The position numbers were made by a program, and so were the translations under genes. A stretch of 62,665 nucleotides of DNA. Source: Streptomycetaceae bacterium (GTDB lineage: Bacteria > Actinomycetota > Actinomycetes > Streptomycetales > Streptomycetaceae). The notes under the pieces are model-generated. The model was not told where the DNA came from. It made no database searches and worked only from the letters and a program-made list of their open reading frames with translations. Location: NCBI GenBank assembly GCA_019243445.1, contig JAFAUH010000056.1, positions 1 through 62,665 of the forward strand, written 5' to 3'. The number at the start of each line of letters is the position of its first letter. Positions within the stretch are counted from its first letter, which is position 1. Shown piece after piece: positions 1 to 8,459 of the stretch.

Positions 1-1
1 C

Positions 2-226
2 CTACGCCGCATCGCCGGCCAGATCGCCGCCCTCACCGACTTGCCCACCGCAGCTCATCACCCGCTCAGCCAACTCCACGCAGCCCTCGCTCAAGACGAC
101 CCCGCCGCCCTCATCCATCCCCTGAACGCTACCCGCCCCCACCTGACGACAACCCACCCCGACCTCGCCGCCCAACTCGACATCCTCAGGAACTCCGCCG
201 CGCCCCCTACCGCATCCCCCAAATGA
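2..226 (+). CDS. C-terminal end of an unrecognised protein (partial)
   Basis: An open frame runs in from the window edge and stops at TGA 224-226, giving 74 visible residues. It is rich in Ala, Leu, Pro and His with a charged helical look, and ends in a Pro/Ala/Ser tail. I recognise no motif. Codon use is typical of high-GC actinomycetes (C or G at third positions throughout), which is the main support that it is a real 3' end. It lies 150 bp upstream of the sugar operon's control region and on the same strand. Function unknown. Confidence 0.4.
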   Translation, partial: LRRIAGQIAALTDLPTAAHHPLSQLHAALAQDDPAALIHPLNATRPHLTTTHPDLAAQLDILRNSAAPPTASPK

Positions 227-441
227 CCTCTTCGCGAAGGTCGCAAGTCCGGTCGTTCACAGCCGGGTTGGGCCGGATCCGGCTTGCAGGCGAAGCAGCA
301 ATCCAACGTGACCGGTGATGCCCCGGTTGTGGTGGGTGAGGGGGCCAGCAAGCATGCCGTTGCCGGTGTCGCCATCGGGTGCGCGTTATACACCACCGCG
401 CTTTGGCTGCGAGGATTCTCGGTCGAAATCCTCGTGAGTTC

Positions 442-490
442 TTGACGATCTCGTCGCCTCGTCCCATTCTAATAGTGCCAAAACGTTTGG
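442..490 (+). promoter_or_regulatory. Candidate promoter and LacI-type operator ahead of the repressor gene
   Basis: A TTGACG hexamer at 442-447 is a plausible -35 box, with an A/T-rich stretch around 464-475 as a weak -10. Just downstream, 478-490 reads CCAAAACGTTTGG, a near-perfect palindrome around a central CG, which is the typical form of a LacI-family operator. It sits 33 bp before the probable start codon, so binding there would repress the operon, including the repressor's own gene. A 7-bp inverted repeat, GAGGATT/AATCCTC, lies at 411-433. The operator call is inference from form and position. Confidence 0.5.
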
Positions 491-522
491 GCAAATACTG
501 TCACGGCGGGGAGCCGATGCCG

Positions 523-1554
523 ATGGGCGCAGGAACGGCCAGTCTTCGTGACGTCGCCGAACTCGCCGGCGTCTCGATCACCACGGTCTCGCATGTGCTG
601 AACGACGTCCCCGGCAAGCGGATCGCGGCCAAAACTCGCCAGCGGGTGCGATCGGCGGCCGCGCAACTGGAGTACCGTCCGAACAAGCTCGCCCAGGGAC
701 TGCGCTCGCAGCGCAGCTACTCCCTTGGATTCGTCTCCGACCTCGTCGCGACCACGCCGTACGCGGTGCGCATGGTGCTCGGTGCGCAGGAAGCCGCGGC
801 GAACCTCGGGTACTTGCTGTTCCTCGTGACCTCCGGCGGTGACCAGGACCTCGAAGCGCAGCAGTTGCGCGCATTGCTGGACCGGCAGGTCGACGGGCTG
901 CTATACGCGAGCATGTTCCACCGGGTCGTCGAACCGCCAGCCCTGCTCGAGGCTGCGCCGGTCGTGCTGCTCAACGCGCGGTGCGCAGACGGCCGGTACA
1001 GCTCGGTCCTTCCGGACGAGACCGGCGGTGCGTGGGCCGCCGTCGAAGAGCTGGCCCGGCAAGGGCACAAGCGCATCGGGTTCCTGCACAACGAACTCGA
1101 CATCCCCGCGCGGTCGCTTCGGATGCGGGGCTACCAGGAGGCGCTCGCCGCGCACGGCATCGACTTCGATCCAGAGCTCGTGTGGTGCGGTGAGGACGCC
1201 CCGGGTGGTTACGCCGCGGCGCGCGAACTGCTGGACCGACCCGAGTGCCCCACGGCGTTGTTCTGCTTCACCGACCGCATGGCGATGGGCGCCTACCAGG
1301 CCGCGCAGGAGCTCGGCCTGCGGATCCCGCACGACCTGTCGATCGTCGGCTTCGACGACCAGGAGGTCGTCTCGGCGGGCCTGCGGCCGGGGCTCACGAC
1401 GATGGCACTGCCCCACTACGAGATGGGCCGGTGGGCGGTAACCGAACTGATGAAGCGGATCGACGCCGGCAGCGACGTGCCGCCGACGCATGCCCTGCTC
1501 GACTGTCCGCTTGTGCACCGGGAATCGGTCGCCGCACCACGGGAGGCACGCTGA
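523..1554 (+). CDS. LacI-family transcriptional repressor of sugar genes
   Basis: A classic LacI/GalR repressor. The N-terminal helix-turn-helix (residues about 7-30, with DVAELAGVSITTVSHVLN) and hinge helix (YRPNKLAQGLRS) are followed by a periplasmic-binding-protein-like effector domain with the usual NARC, DRMAMGAYQAA and IVGFDDQE elements; about 343 aa, normal for the family. The frame is open upstream to 379, but a GGGGAG ribosome site at 508-513 favours ATG 523 (ATG 517 is possible), which also places the HTH at the N-terminus. It overlaps the GH32 remnant by ATGA and is followed by a sucrose-type permease, so a sucrose or fructan effector is likely. Confidence 0.9.
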   Translation: MGAGTASLRDVAELAGVSITTVSHVLNDVPGKRIAAKTRQRVRSAAAQLEYRPNKLAQGLRSQRSYSLGFVSDLVATTPYAVRMVLGAQEAAANLGYLLFLVTSGGDQDLEAQQLRALLDRQVDGLLYASMFHRVVEPPALLEAAPVVLLNARCADGRYSSVLPDETGGAWAAVEELARQGHKRIGFLHNELDIPARSLRMRGYQEALAAHGIDFDPELVWCGEDAPGGYAAARELLDRPECPTALFCFTDRMAMGAYQAAQELGLRIPHDLSIVGFDDQEVVSAGLRPGLTTMALPHYEMGRWAVTELMKRIDAGSDVPPTHALLDCPLVHRESVAAPREAR

Positions 1555-2003
1555 TGCTGGAACTGCCCGGCTCCTGGATGCGGGACTTCTGGCTGGCCGA
1601 CGACGGCGAGCGGTATCACCTGTTCTTCCTCGACGACACCGCGACGTGGACCAGCTCGGTCGTGCCGCATTCCGACGGCGGATGGTTCATGTTCTCCACC
1701 GATGCCGCGTTGGAAGACGACGAGCCGATTCAGCGGATCGGCACCCGAGGCGGAATCTGGGCCGCGCCGGCCGACGGCCTGCTCGGCCCGTACGACATTG
1801 GGCGCGCGCGGCAGATCACCGGCTCCGAGCGGTATGCCGGGCGCTTCGTCCGCAACCGTGGCGGGCAGCGGCAGTTCCTGCCGTTCCCGCACGACGGCCT
1901 TGACGGCTCGTTCGTCGAAGCCATCGCCGATCCGGTGCCGGTGCGCTGGGCCGGCGACCGAATCGCGCTCGGGACCGGCACTCCGGTCTCGGCGACCAGG
2001 TAA
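1554..2003 (+). pseudogene. Internally deleted GH32 (beta-fructosidase/levanase-like) remnant
   Basis: The start (SWMRDFWLADDGERYHLFFL) and later blocks (ATWTSSVV, IQRIG, IWAAPADGLLGPYDI, YAGRFVRNRGG, PVPVRW) read like an actinobacterial GH32 five-bladed propeller hydrolase. The protein is only 149 aa, however, where I would expect about 320. The region between FFLDD and TATWTS and the stretch after QRIG are missing, which removes the RDP block carrying a key catalytic Asp. The deletions keep the frame, so it still reads as an ORF but should not be active on sucrose or fructan. ATG 1554 overlaps the lacI stop (ATGA). An alternative is a real small GH32-like protein; I consider that less likely. 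Confidence 0.6.
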
Positions 2004-2083
2004 TCACACAGCCGGCGGTCACCGGAAAACGCGGGCGCACACCGCCCGCCGTGACGGCCACGAAAAAGAACGAGGTGACAACG

Positions 2084-2275
2084 ATGTCAGCGAACGCGAT
2101 AGGGGCAGTTGAGCGACAATTCGACTGCCCGCGCCCGGTCCTGTTACGGGCGCGGACCGAACCCAGGGAGCTGTCCCCCTGGCGAGGCAGCCCCGGCTGG
2201 CATGGCGAAAGCTGGGAGAAGGAACTCACGCGGCTGCACGAATCCCTCGATTCGAACCGCGGGGGTACGCGATGA
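2084..2275 (+). CDS. Small unrecognised ORF coupled to the permease
   Basis: 63 codons with a good ribosome site (GAGGTG, 6 nt before ATG 2084). The stop overlaps the permease start as ATGA at 2272-2275, so translation is probably coupled. The sequence is charged and Trp/Glu-rich near its end, without signal peptide or membrane segment. I recognise no family; given the collapsed GH32 gene just upstream, it may be what is left of another carbohydrate gene. An upstream in-frame start at 2051 exists but lacks a ribosome site. Confidence 0.4.
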   Translation: MSANAIGAVERQFDCPRPVLLRARTEPRELSPWRGSPGWHGESWEKELTRLHESLDSNRGGTR

Positions 2276-3645
2276 GCACCTCAGCGAATCCGCAACACGC
2301 CACGGCCGTGCGACAAAAGCCGCTGATGAGTATGCGGCAGATCCTGCTGATGAACCTCGGCTTCCTCGGCATCCAGTACAGCTTCGGGATGCAGCAGACC
2401 GCGGTGAACCCGATCTTCCAGTTCCTGCACGCATCTCCGGACAGCCTGCCGATCCTCAACCTCGCCGGACCGATGACCGGACTACTGATCCAGCCGCTGA
2501 TCGGCGCCTGGTCGGACCGGACGTGGAGCCCGAAATGGGGCCGCCGAAAGCCCTTCTTCATCGTCGGCGCAGTGGGCTGCAGCGTGTGCTTGTTCCTGTT
2601 CCCGTTCGTCACGGCGATCTGGATGGCCGTGCTGCTGCTGTGGCTCCTGGATGCAAGCAACAACACCGCAATGGAGCCGTACCGCGCGTTCATCGCCGAC
2701 AAGCTCCCGGCGTCGCAACTCGGCAAGGGCTTCCTCGCGCAGAGCTTCTTCACCGGCATAGGCATCACGCTGGCGAACGTCTCTTTGTTCGTCTTCGAGA
2801 AGCTGCTTGGCGGCATGACGGACGCAGGAATCCCCTATTGGGTCTTCGGCGCGTTCATGTTGGGGTCGGTGTGCTCGATCGCGTCCGTGCTCGTCTCGAT
2901 CCTTACTACCCCCGAGATCCCGCCAACGCCCGAGGAACTGGCGGCGATAAAGAACAGGCAGGGCGGCGTCGGGCGATTCTTCAAGGAGATCTTCGAGGCG
3001 ATCGTCGAGATGCCGGTCGCGTTGCGCAAGCTCGCGCTGGTGTACTTGTTCCAGTGGTACGGCATGAACTGCTACTGGCAGTTCGTGACGCCGTCGATCG
3101 CGAAATCGGTATGGCACACAACCGTCGCCGGCTCTCCCGGCTTCTCCGAGGCGACCGGCTGGACCGGACTGATCAACGGCTGGTACAACATCGTGACCTT
3201 CACGTGCGCATTCAGCCTCGTGTCGATTGCGCGGCGCCGGGGCGCGAAGTTCGTGCACATGGGCTGCCTGCTGCTCGCCGCCGTCGGGCTCGTCATTTTC
3301 CCGCACCTATCGAACAAGTACCTGCTGTTCATCCCGATCATCGGTCTTGGCATCGCGTGGGCGTCGATCATGGGCGTGCCATACATCATCGCGGTGCGGG
3401 TGATCCCGTCCGCGCGGTACGGCGTGTACATGGGGATCATCAACATGATGATCGTCATACCGATGCTGATCCAATCCTTCAGCTTCGGCTGGATTTACAA
3501 ACACCTTCTGGACAACAACGCTAACAACGCGATCACGGCGACGGGTGCGCTACTCGCATGCGCCGCACTGGCCGTGACGTGGATCAAGGAGCCGCCGATC
3601 ACCCCCGACATCGAGGCGGCCGTGGCCGCTCCCGGCGAGTACTGA
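2272..3645 (+). CDS. Sucrose/alpha-glucoside-type MFS (GPH) sugar symporter
   Basis: 457 aa with about 12 hydrophobic segments. Family signatures are the early FLGIQYSFGMQQTAVNPIFQ helix and the loop-2 motif GAWSDRTWSPKWGRRKPF, the RWGRRxP-type signature of sucrose/maltose symporters (SLC45/GPH-like). The last segment is followed by a short cytoplasmic tail (IKEPP...). It should import a disaccharide such as sucrose with protons. It is the last gene of the LacI-controlled operon. With the GH32 gene collapsed, the operon may now supply uptake only, or depend on a hydrolase elsewhere. Confidence 0.88.
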   Translation: MSTSANPQHATAVRQKPLMSMRQILLMNLGFLGIQYSFGMQQTAVNPIFQFLHASPDSLPILNLAGPMTGLLIQPLIGAWSDRTWSPKWGRRKPFFIVGAVGCSVCLFLFPFVTAIWMAVLLLWLLDASNNTAMEPYRAFIADKLPASQLGKGFLAQSFFTGIGITLANVSLFVFEKLLGGMTDAGIPYWVFGAFMLGSVCSIASVLVSILTTPEIPPTPEELAAIKNRQGGVGRFFKEIFEAIVEMPVALRKLALVYLFQWYGMNCYWQFVTPSIAKSVWHTTVAGSPGFSEATGWTGLINGWYNIVTFTCAFSLVSIARRRGAKFVHMGCLLLAAVGLVIFPHLSNKYLLFIPIIGLGIAWASIMGVPYIIAVRVIPSARYGVYMGIINMMIVIPMLIQSFSFGWIYKHLLDNNANNAITATGALLACAALAVTWIKEPPITPDIEAAVAAPGEY

Positions 3646-3811
3646 CTCAGGTCGAACAGCACGTCCGCCAGTGCGACCCAGTGACCGCTTCGTGGAGCAG
3701 GTCGATCGCGCGGTCGTGCTCGCCAGCCCGGCGCCAGGAGTCGGCCGCTTCGCGCAGGATTTCGCCGCCGCGCCGATACTGCGCCGGGTTGGCTTTCCAT
3801 TCTCGAGCCAT
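3646..3811 (-). pseudogene. Possible 5' remnant of a tetratricopeptide/SEC-C-like gene
   Basis: On the minus strand, a start at 3811 opens a helical stretch (MAREWKANPAQYRRGG, ILREAADSWRRAGEHDRAIDLL, HEAVTG) that resembles the first TPR-like repeats of actinobacterial SEC-C/TPR proteins. The likely continuation (VALADVLFDL) is in another frame, so there is a frameshift near 3680, and the piece ends against the permease gene. No other gene is visible from 3812 to 4023. The identification rests on a short stretch and is weak. Confidence 0.3.
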
Positions 3812-4023
3812 GTCGGTGGCGCCGTTGGCAACAGGGAGGGACCGCCGGCCGGGACAACCTCTGACATCTAGTCACAGAGCGGGAAGCCGTTGGGAATAAC
3901 GACGGGGCGTGGTCCGGACCTTCTGGGCAAGGACCACGCCAGTTACGGTGTTGCGTTGTCGTGGTGCAGCCGATCGCGGCTATGAGCGTGTCTCAGTGAC
4001 CGGCACCCCGCCTGCGGTCTGTT

Positions 4024-4836
4024 TCAGACCGGACGGTACGGGCTGGTCGCTGCAAGGCTCGCGGGGCCGAAGAGCCGGGCGGTGAAGACGGTCTGGTCGT
4101 TCTGCAGGCCAGTGACCATCACTCCGCAGCTGCCGTGGCCGGGCAGCGCGCTGGCCTCGATCCAGCAGGGCGCGTCGAACTCGGCGTAGCGCAGGAACTC
4201 GACCTGGATGCTCGAGGGGGTCAGAGTGTGCGGGCTCAGCAGTCCGCACGCGGCTTGGCGGGCGGCTTCCAGCAGCACCATCCCCGGCACGTGGTCACCG
4301 CTGTGATCGAACAAGATGGGGTGCTGCGGGTCCGGGTCGAGCAGCCACCGACCGGGCCGGTCGGTGGGCGCCAAGACGACGTCGAAGGGTAGGTTCCTGC
4401 CGAACACCGCCGGATCGATGCCGGTCGGCGGCCTTGTGCGGCCGATGCACCGGGCGGTACTGGCCGCACCGCGCAGCCTCTTGTACGTGGCGGGCGCGAT
4501 ACAGGTGAAGCGTCCGCCCCCGGAGGCGCACAGGAAGCCGTCGCGCTCTACGGTGACCTCCACGGATAACTCCGACAGGCGCTTGCCCTTCCAGGCCAAG
4601 TCGGTGCAGACGGCCGTGAGGGTCAGATCGCTCGGGGTCGCCCCGATGACCAGGTGCTCGTCGTGCGTCGTGACGTGCATGTCCCACACATCAGGAACTG
4701 GTGCCCGAGGGGGACACCGAGCTCCGCGTGGGCCATGTACAGACCTGTCTGGCGGATGGTTTCTGCAGCCTGCATGGGATCGTGCCGCATCCCGTCGGCG
4801 CTGGTGAAGAAGCTGTGAGCGCGCGGCCACTGGGGT
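4024..4836 (-). pseudogene. afsA: Truncated and frameshifted AfsA/ScbA-type gamma-butyrolactone synthase gene
   Basis: The translation contains both AfsA hot-dog blocks. The first is HSFFTSADG, ETIRQTGLYMAHAELGVPLGHQFLMW in one frame; it continues as DMHVTTHDE, ...GRFTCIAP in a second frame, then the second repeat (DHSGDHVPGMVLLEAARQAA) runs to a normal stop at 4024. A 2-nt insertion (an extra TG) near 4686-4692 breaks the frame. The N-terminal 50-60 residues are missing because the gene runs straight into the MITE-like element at 4829. Intact AfsA makes the signalling butenolide/butyrolactone skeleton from DHAP and a beta-ketoacyl chain; this copy should be dead. Confidence 0.75.
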
Positions 4837-4991
4837 GCGTTTCTCCTTGAGGGACCGGTTGCCGCCTACATCTACATCGCGTTGCAGCTCATCGTCCTGG
4901 GACCACCCACGAGGCCGACCGAATGGACCTCGCTGCGCAGATGTTCGCGCTGGTCACCGCCGTGGTCACTCAGGAAGAAACGCACCCAGTC
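4829..4991. mobile_element. MITE-like element 1 (about 160 bp, inverted-repeat ends)
   Basis: The left end reads ACTGGGGTGCGTTTCTCCTT and the right end, read on the opposite strand, ACTGGGTGCGTTTCTTCCTG; the similarity continues a few bases further (GAG-GAC). Between them are about 120 bp with no useful ORF. The same ends occur in a second copy at 6586-6733. Element 1 sits exactly between the broken afsA 5' end and the broken 3' end of the ISL3-type transposase, so it marks a junction where flanking sequence was lost. I see no target duplication, consistent with a later deletion. Confidence 0.6.
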
Positions 4992-5504
4992 AGGTAGTTG
5001 TGGTGCTTCTTCCAACTCACCTCGTCCACGCCGATCGTCACCAGAGCGTCGAGCCGGTCCTCGTCGAGACTGTCGGCGACCACACGGGCGCAGATCCGGC
5101 CCACGGTGTGCCAGTCGATGCGCTGCAGGCGGGTGATGGTGGTCTTGTCGGTACGGGTGGCCAGGTAGGCGATGACGTCTTCGAAATCACGGGGTGAAGC
5201 CGGAGTGGTGCCGGGCGAAGGGCACCGCCTCGGTCTTCACCCCGTGCTCGGGGCACTCCAAGCGGCGCAGGCCGGCGCGCACGACCAGGCCCCAGCGGCC
5301 CAGATCCAGGTGCCGCCAACTGGAGGTCACCGGACGCTTGTCGTACCGGGCTCGGGTGGCGAACCCGCAGTCGGTCACGGGGCAGTGCAGACGTCTGCGA
5401 GTCAGGGCCACATCGGCAATGATCCGGTCCTCCAGGAACGACACGTCGGTGACGTTCACACTCGGGAGGTCCAGGAGACGGTTGAATGCAGTGGTGACGC
5501 GCAC
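4988..5504 (-). pseudogene. ISL3-family transposase remnant, frameshifted and 3'-truncated
   Basis: Starting at 5504, the protein shows the ISL3 N-terminal zinc-finger pattern (HCPVTDCGF...LRRLECPEHGV) and the following linker. It meets a stop after HHSGFTP because a C run is one base too long near 5197. The frame then resumes (FEDVIAYLATRTDKTTITRL, DWHTVGRICARV, VTIGVDEVSWKKHHNYLT) through the first catalytic Asp region (VDE) and stops abruptly at the MITE-like element near 4988. Most of the DDE domain is gone, so it cannot transpose. The stretch 5505-5676 between this remnant and the next gene holds no gene I can support. Confidence 0.75.
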
Positions 5505-5676
5505 AGGCGCGGGCTCCTTGCGGTGTGGAAGTGCTTTCGACAGCCTCCGAACCTACGGCCCGCCCTGTGCGCGTTCTCTGCTTCACGGCCCGTGGCGCGA
5601 ACATCCAACCCGGTCAGCGTATTGACGCCAAGATCGACCCCAGGCACCCACACTCATGCCCGGAGAACCCCTTTTT

Positions 5677-6507
5677 TTAAGAGAGGCGATTGCCCAGGCG
5701 CAGTGCGATGCGGTCGACAGTTTTGGTCATGCGGGCGGTGTCGGCGGGGCGTATCCAAAACAGGACGCGGTCGACTCCGGCGGCTGCGTAGGTGTCGACG
5801 TCGCGCAGTTCGCCGCCGAAGAGGGTGACCGGCAGGGGCTGGTCGCTGCCGGGTTTGCGGACGGTTTTTTTGAACTCCGTGATGTGGTCGAGGATTTTGG
5901 GGCGGAGCATGGGGATCCATTCGTCTCCGTAGGCAATGACGCGTTCGGCGACGTGGGGGCCGTGGCCGGCCACCAGGATCGGTGGGTGAGGTCTTTGGAG
6001 GGGTTTGGGCCAGGAGGTGATGTGGTCGAAGTTGACGAAGCGGCCGTGGTAGGAGGCGATGTCGTGGCTCCAGATCTGCTGCATGGCTTCGATGCGCTCT
6101 TGCATGAGGTGCCAGCGGTCGTCGGGGTCGGTGCCGTGGTTGCGCAGTTCCTGCTTGATCCAGCCCGGTCCCACTCCCAGGTTCATCCGGCCACCGGATA
6201 AGACGTCCAAGGAGGCCACTTCCTTTGCGGTGATCAAAGGGTCTCGTTGGGGGACCAAGAGGATGGCGGTGCCGATCTGCAAGGTGGTCGTGGCTTGTGC
6301 GATCGCGCTCAGGGCGACCAGGGCGTCCAGCCCGTTTTTGAACTCCGGTGCCAAGTTGGTGACGTCGTCGCGCTCCGGTGTGATTGCCGGGATGTGGGTG
6401 TGGTCGGGGATGAACAAGGATTCAAAGCCGCGGTCTTCCAACAGAGTGCCGAAGTCGCCGGGCGTAATGGCCTTGGAGGTGGGGAACATGACGAAGCCGA
6501 ATTTCAC
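5677..6507 (-). CDS. LLM-class F420-dependent oxidoreductase (Oxr-like tailoring enzyme)
   Basis: 276 aa with luciferase-like/F420 oxidoreductase blocks: KFGFVMFPTSKAI at the start, FIPDHTHIP, GTAILLVPQRDPLITAKEVASLDVLSGGR, LGVGPGWIKQELRNHG, and the C-terminal GVDRVLFWIRP. The ORF is open upstream, but homology begins at GTG 6507, which has an AGGAG site about 9 nt before it. F420-dependent oxidoreductase genes accompany coronafacoyl clusters in Streptomyces (oxr; from memory), so reduction or oxidation of the PKS product is the likely role. A MITE-like element lies just upstream, which may separate it from the cfa operon transcript. A T run (5670-5676) follows the stop. Confidence 0.8.
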   Translation of the reverse strand: MKFGFVMFPTSKAITPGDFGTLLEDRGFESLFIPDHTHIPAITPERDDVTNLAPEFKNGLDALVALSAIAQATTTLQIGTAILLVPQRDPLITAKEVASLDVLSGGRMNLGVGPGWIKQELRNHGTDPDDRWHLMQERIEAMQQIWSHDIASYHGRFVNFDHITSWPKPLQRPHPPILVAGHGPHVAERVIAYGDEWIPMLRPKILDHITEFKKTVRKPGSDQPLPVTLFGGELRDVDTYAAAGVDRVLFWIRPADTARMTKTVDRIALRLGNRLS

Positions 6508-6585
6508 GACGCGGGCTCCTGAAGGGGGGAGGTGATGCTGTCGGCTTGGAGGGGGGAGTCCATGCTGTGGTGGGCCACGGTGCTT

Positions 6586-6733
6586 TGGGGTGCGTTTCTT
6601 CTTGAGGGACGAGAAACACCTGGTCAACGCGTTGGACCTGCGGAAACCGCGGCACGGGAGATCGCGTCGGCTTCCGGGAACGACCACGTCCGTACTGGTC
6701 ACCGGCGAGGTTCCTCCAGAAGAAACGCACCCG
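6586..6733. mobile_element. MITE-like element 2 (about 146 bp, inverted-repeat ends)
   Basis: Left end GGGGTGCGTTTCTTCTTGAG; right end, read on the other strand, GGGTGCGTTTCTTCTGGAGG. The ends match those of element 1 (4829-4991), and both right ends continue with a similar block containing GGTGACCAG, so the pair share about 25 bp on the left and about 45 bp on the right. The interior is non-coding. It lies in the 350-bp space between the cfl-like gene (stop 6858) and the oxidoreductase start (6507). No transposase with matching ends is visible, so it would have been moved in trans. Confidence 0.6.
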
Positions 6734-6857
6734 TGTTTTGTTGCAGTGCGAAGGCGCGGTCGAAGAGGGGAAGGAGATCGCCGGGGTCAAGGCGGTGTGG
6801 CAGACAGCATCCGCCTTTGGTGGCAGGCATCGGGCAGGCACGTGCATGGGGCGGTCT

Positions 6858-8360
6858 TCAACCGGCCTGGGAAGAGGTGTAGTGGGCTGCGAGTCGCTGC
6901 CGGCCGAGTTTGCCGCTTGGCAGGACCGGTAGCTTTTCGACGAGGTCGATCGTGCTGGGGTGCTTGTAGTTCGCCAGGCGGCCGGACAGGTGCTTTAGCA
7001 GGTCGCGTGTTTCGATGTGTCGTCCCGGCTCGGGTTCGACCATCGCGATCACGCGTTCGCCGGTGAGGTCATCGGGTACGCCGAAGACGATGGTGGCTGC
7101 GACATCCGCGTGTTCGGCGAGTGCTTGTTCGATCTCCAGTGGTGATACGGGGTAGCCCTCCACCATCATCAGGTCTTTGTGCCGGCCAAGGAACAGCAGG
7201 CAGCCGTCGGGCCGTTGCCGGACGATGTCTCCGGTGCAGATCCACTGGTCGGGGTCGAAGCGGTCCACTCCTGCCCCGTTCCATGTCCCCACAGGCCGGG
7301 AGGGGGTGCGAAGCAACAGCTGGCCGGCTTGTCCTGGCGGGGCGTCGATTTTTGTCTCCACACCGGGCAGGGGCCATCCCAAGGAGGGCTCTTGGACGGA
7401 GTCGATCCTGGGCTGAAAGATCACAGGCGCGGCTGTCTCGGTCATGCCGTAGCAGCCTTGCAGGTGTGCTCCGAAGGTCTTGAAGAACTCCCGGCTCAGA
7501 TCGGGCGGGCATGCGTCGCCTCCGGCCAGGCAGCTTGTGCCTGTCAGATCGGGCACTGCAGCCGCGCAACGGCCGGCTTTGGCAAGCAGGGCGCGGAAGG
7601 TGGTCGGCGCGCCGCCGATCCAGCCGCACCGGTGGGTGCGCAGCATGCGCAAGATGACGTCGGGGGTATGGGTGGCGGTCAGCGCGAAGGGGCGGCCGCG
7701 GCGCAAACAGGTGAGCAGGACGAGGATGCCCCACGGGTTGACCAGGTCGATCATGTAGTACGTGGCGTCGGCGCGCCCGGCGCCGTGGGCTGCTGTCAGA
7801 TCCAGGCTTGCGGCGAGGGTCTCTTGTGAGAGCACCAGGCTTTTGGGCCGTCCTGTGGTACCGGAGGTGTAGAAGATGGCGGCAAGTTCTTGCGGGCCGA
7901 TGTCGTCGCTTTCGGGTGCGGCATCGGTGAGCAGGTCGCTCCAGGGGCGCGTGGTGGTTGTCGCGGCCGGGGAGTCCAGGATCCAGGCCTGTTCGACTGC
8001 GCCGCTTTTTTCGAGCGCGTGGGCGCAAGGTGTGTGCCGTGCGCTCTCACCGAGGTAGAACCGGGCGGTGCTGTGCGCGATCAGCTCTGCTGCTTCGCCG
8101 CCTGACAGTTTGCCGCTCACCGGTACGATCACCGCTCCCATACGCAGGCATGCGTAGTAGAGCGAGACCACCTCACAGCGGTTGCCCAGGTGTACTGCGA
8201 CCCTGTCTCCTTTGCGCAGGCCTGCTTTGCGCAGGCCTGCGGCGATCCGGTCGGCGAGGCCGAGTACGGTTGCGTACGTCACTGTGCCGTCGAGTGTGAC
8301 CAGCGCGGGTGCGTGTGGCTGTCGTAGCGCAACGTGCTGGAAGTCGGAGAAGATTGACAT
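6858..8360 (-). CDS. cfl: Acyl-AMP ligase, coronafacate-ligase (Cfl)-like
   Basis: 500 aa ANL-superfamily adenylating enzyme with all core motifs: phosphate loop IFYTSGTTGRPKS, CYGMTETA, CTGDIVRQRPDG, HKDLMMVEGYPVSPLEIE, and the catalytic Lys in LPSGKLGRQR near the C-terminus. The start is ATG 8360 with GGAGG 7 nt upstream. In coronafacoyl clusters Cfl activates the released polyketide acid and couples it to an amino acid; position directly after the thioesterase-ended PKS fits this. It could instead feed an acyl chain into the PKS. The 99-bp gap to the PKS stop suggests one transcript. Confidence 0.78.
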   Translation of the reverse strand: MSIFSDFQHVALRQPHAPALVTLDGTVTYATVLGLADRIAAGLRKAGLRKGDRVAVHLGNRCEVVSLYYACLRMGAVIVPVSGKLSGGEAAELIAHSTARFYLGESARHTPCAHALEKSGAVEQAWILDSPAATTTTRPWSDLLTDAAPESDDIGPQELAAIFYTSGTTGRPKSLVLSQETLAASLDLTAAHGAGRADATYYMIDLVNPWGILVLLTCLRRGRPFALTATHTPDVILRMLRTHRCGWIGGAPTTFRALLAKAGRCAAAVPDLTGTSCLAGGDACPPDLSREFFKTFGAHLQGCYGMTETAAPVIFQPRIDSVQEPSLGWPLPGVETKIDAPPGQAGQLLLRTPSRPVGTWNGAGVDRFDPDQWICTGDIVRQRPDGCLLFLGRHKDLMMVEGYPVSPLEIEQALAEHADVAATIVFGVPDDLTGERVIAMVEPEPGRHIETRDLLKHLSGRLANYKHPSTIDLVEKLPVLPSGKLGRQRLAAHYTSSQAG

Positions 8361-8459
8361 AAATGCCTCCGGCGGGATCGCCTTGGCCAAAGCGAGGGCG
8401 TAGCAAAGCATCCACAACTGCGAGGAGGCGACAGCGCGGCCCTCAGCCCCTGGTGGCGG

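Noticed and set aside
5456-5653. Possible TnpB-like RuvC motif (GVDLGVNTL) on the minus strand
   Set aside because: Only about ten residues fit, with no other TnpB motif or reRNA-like end; chance similarity is likely.
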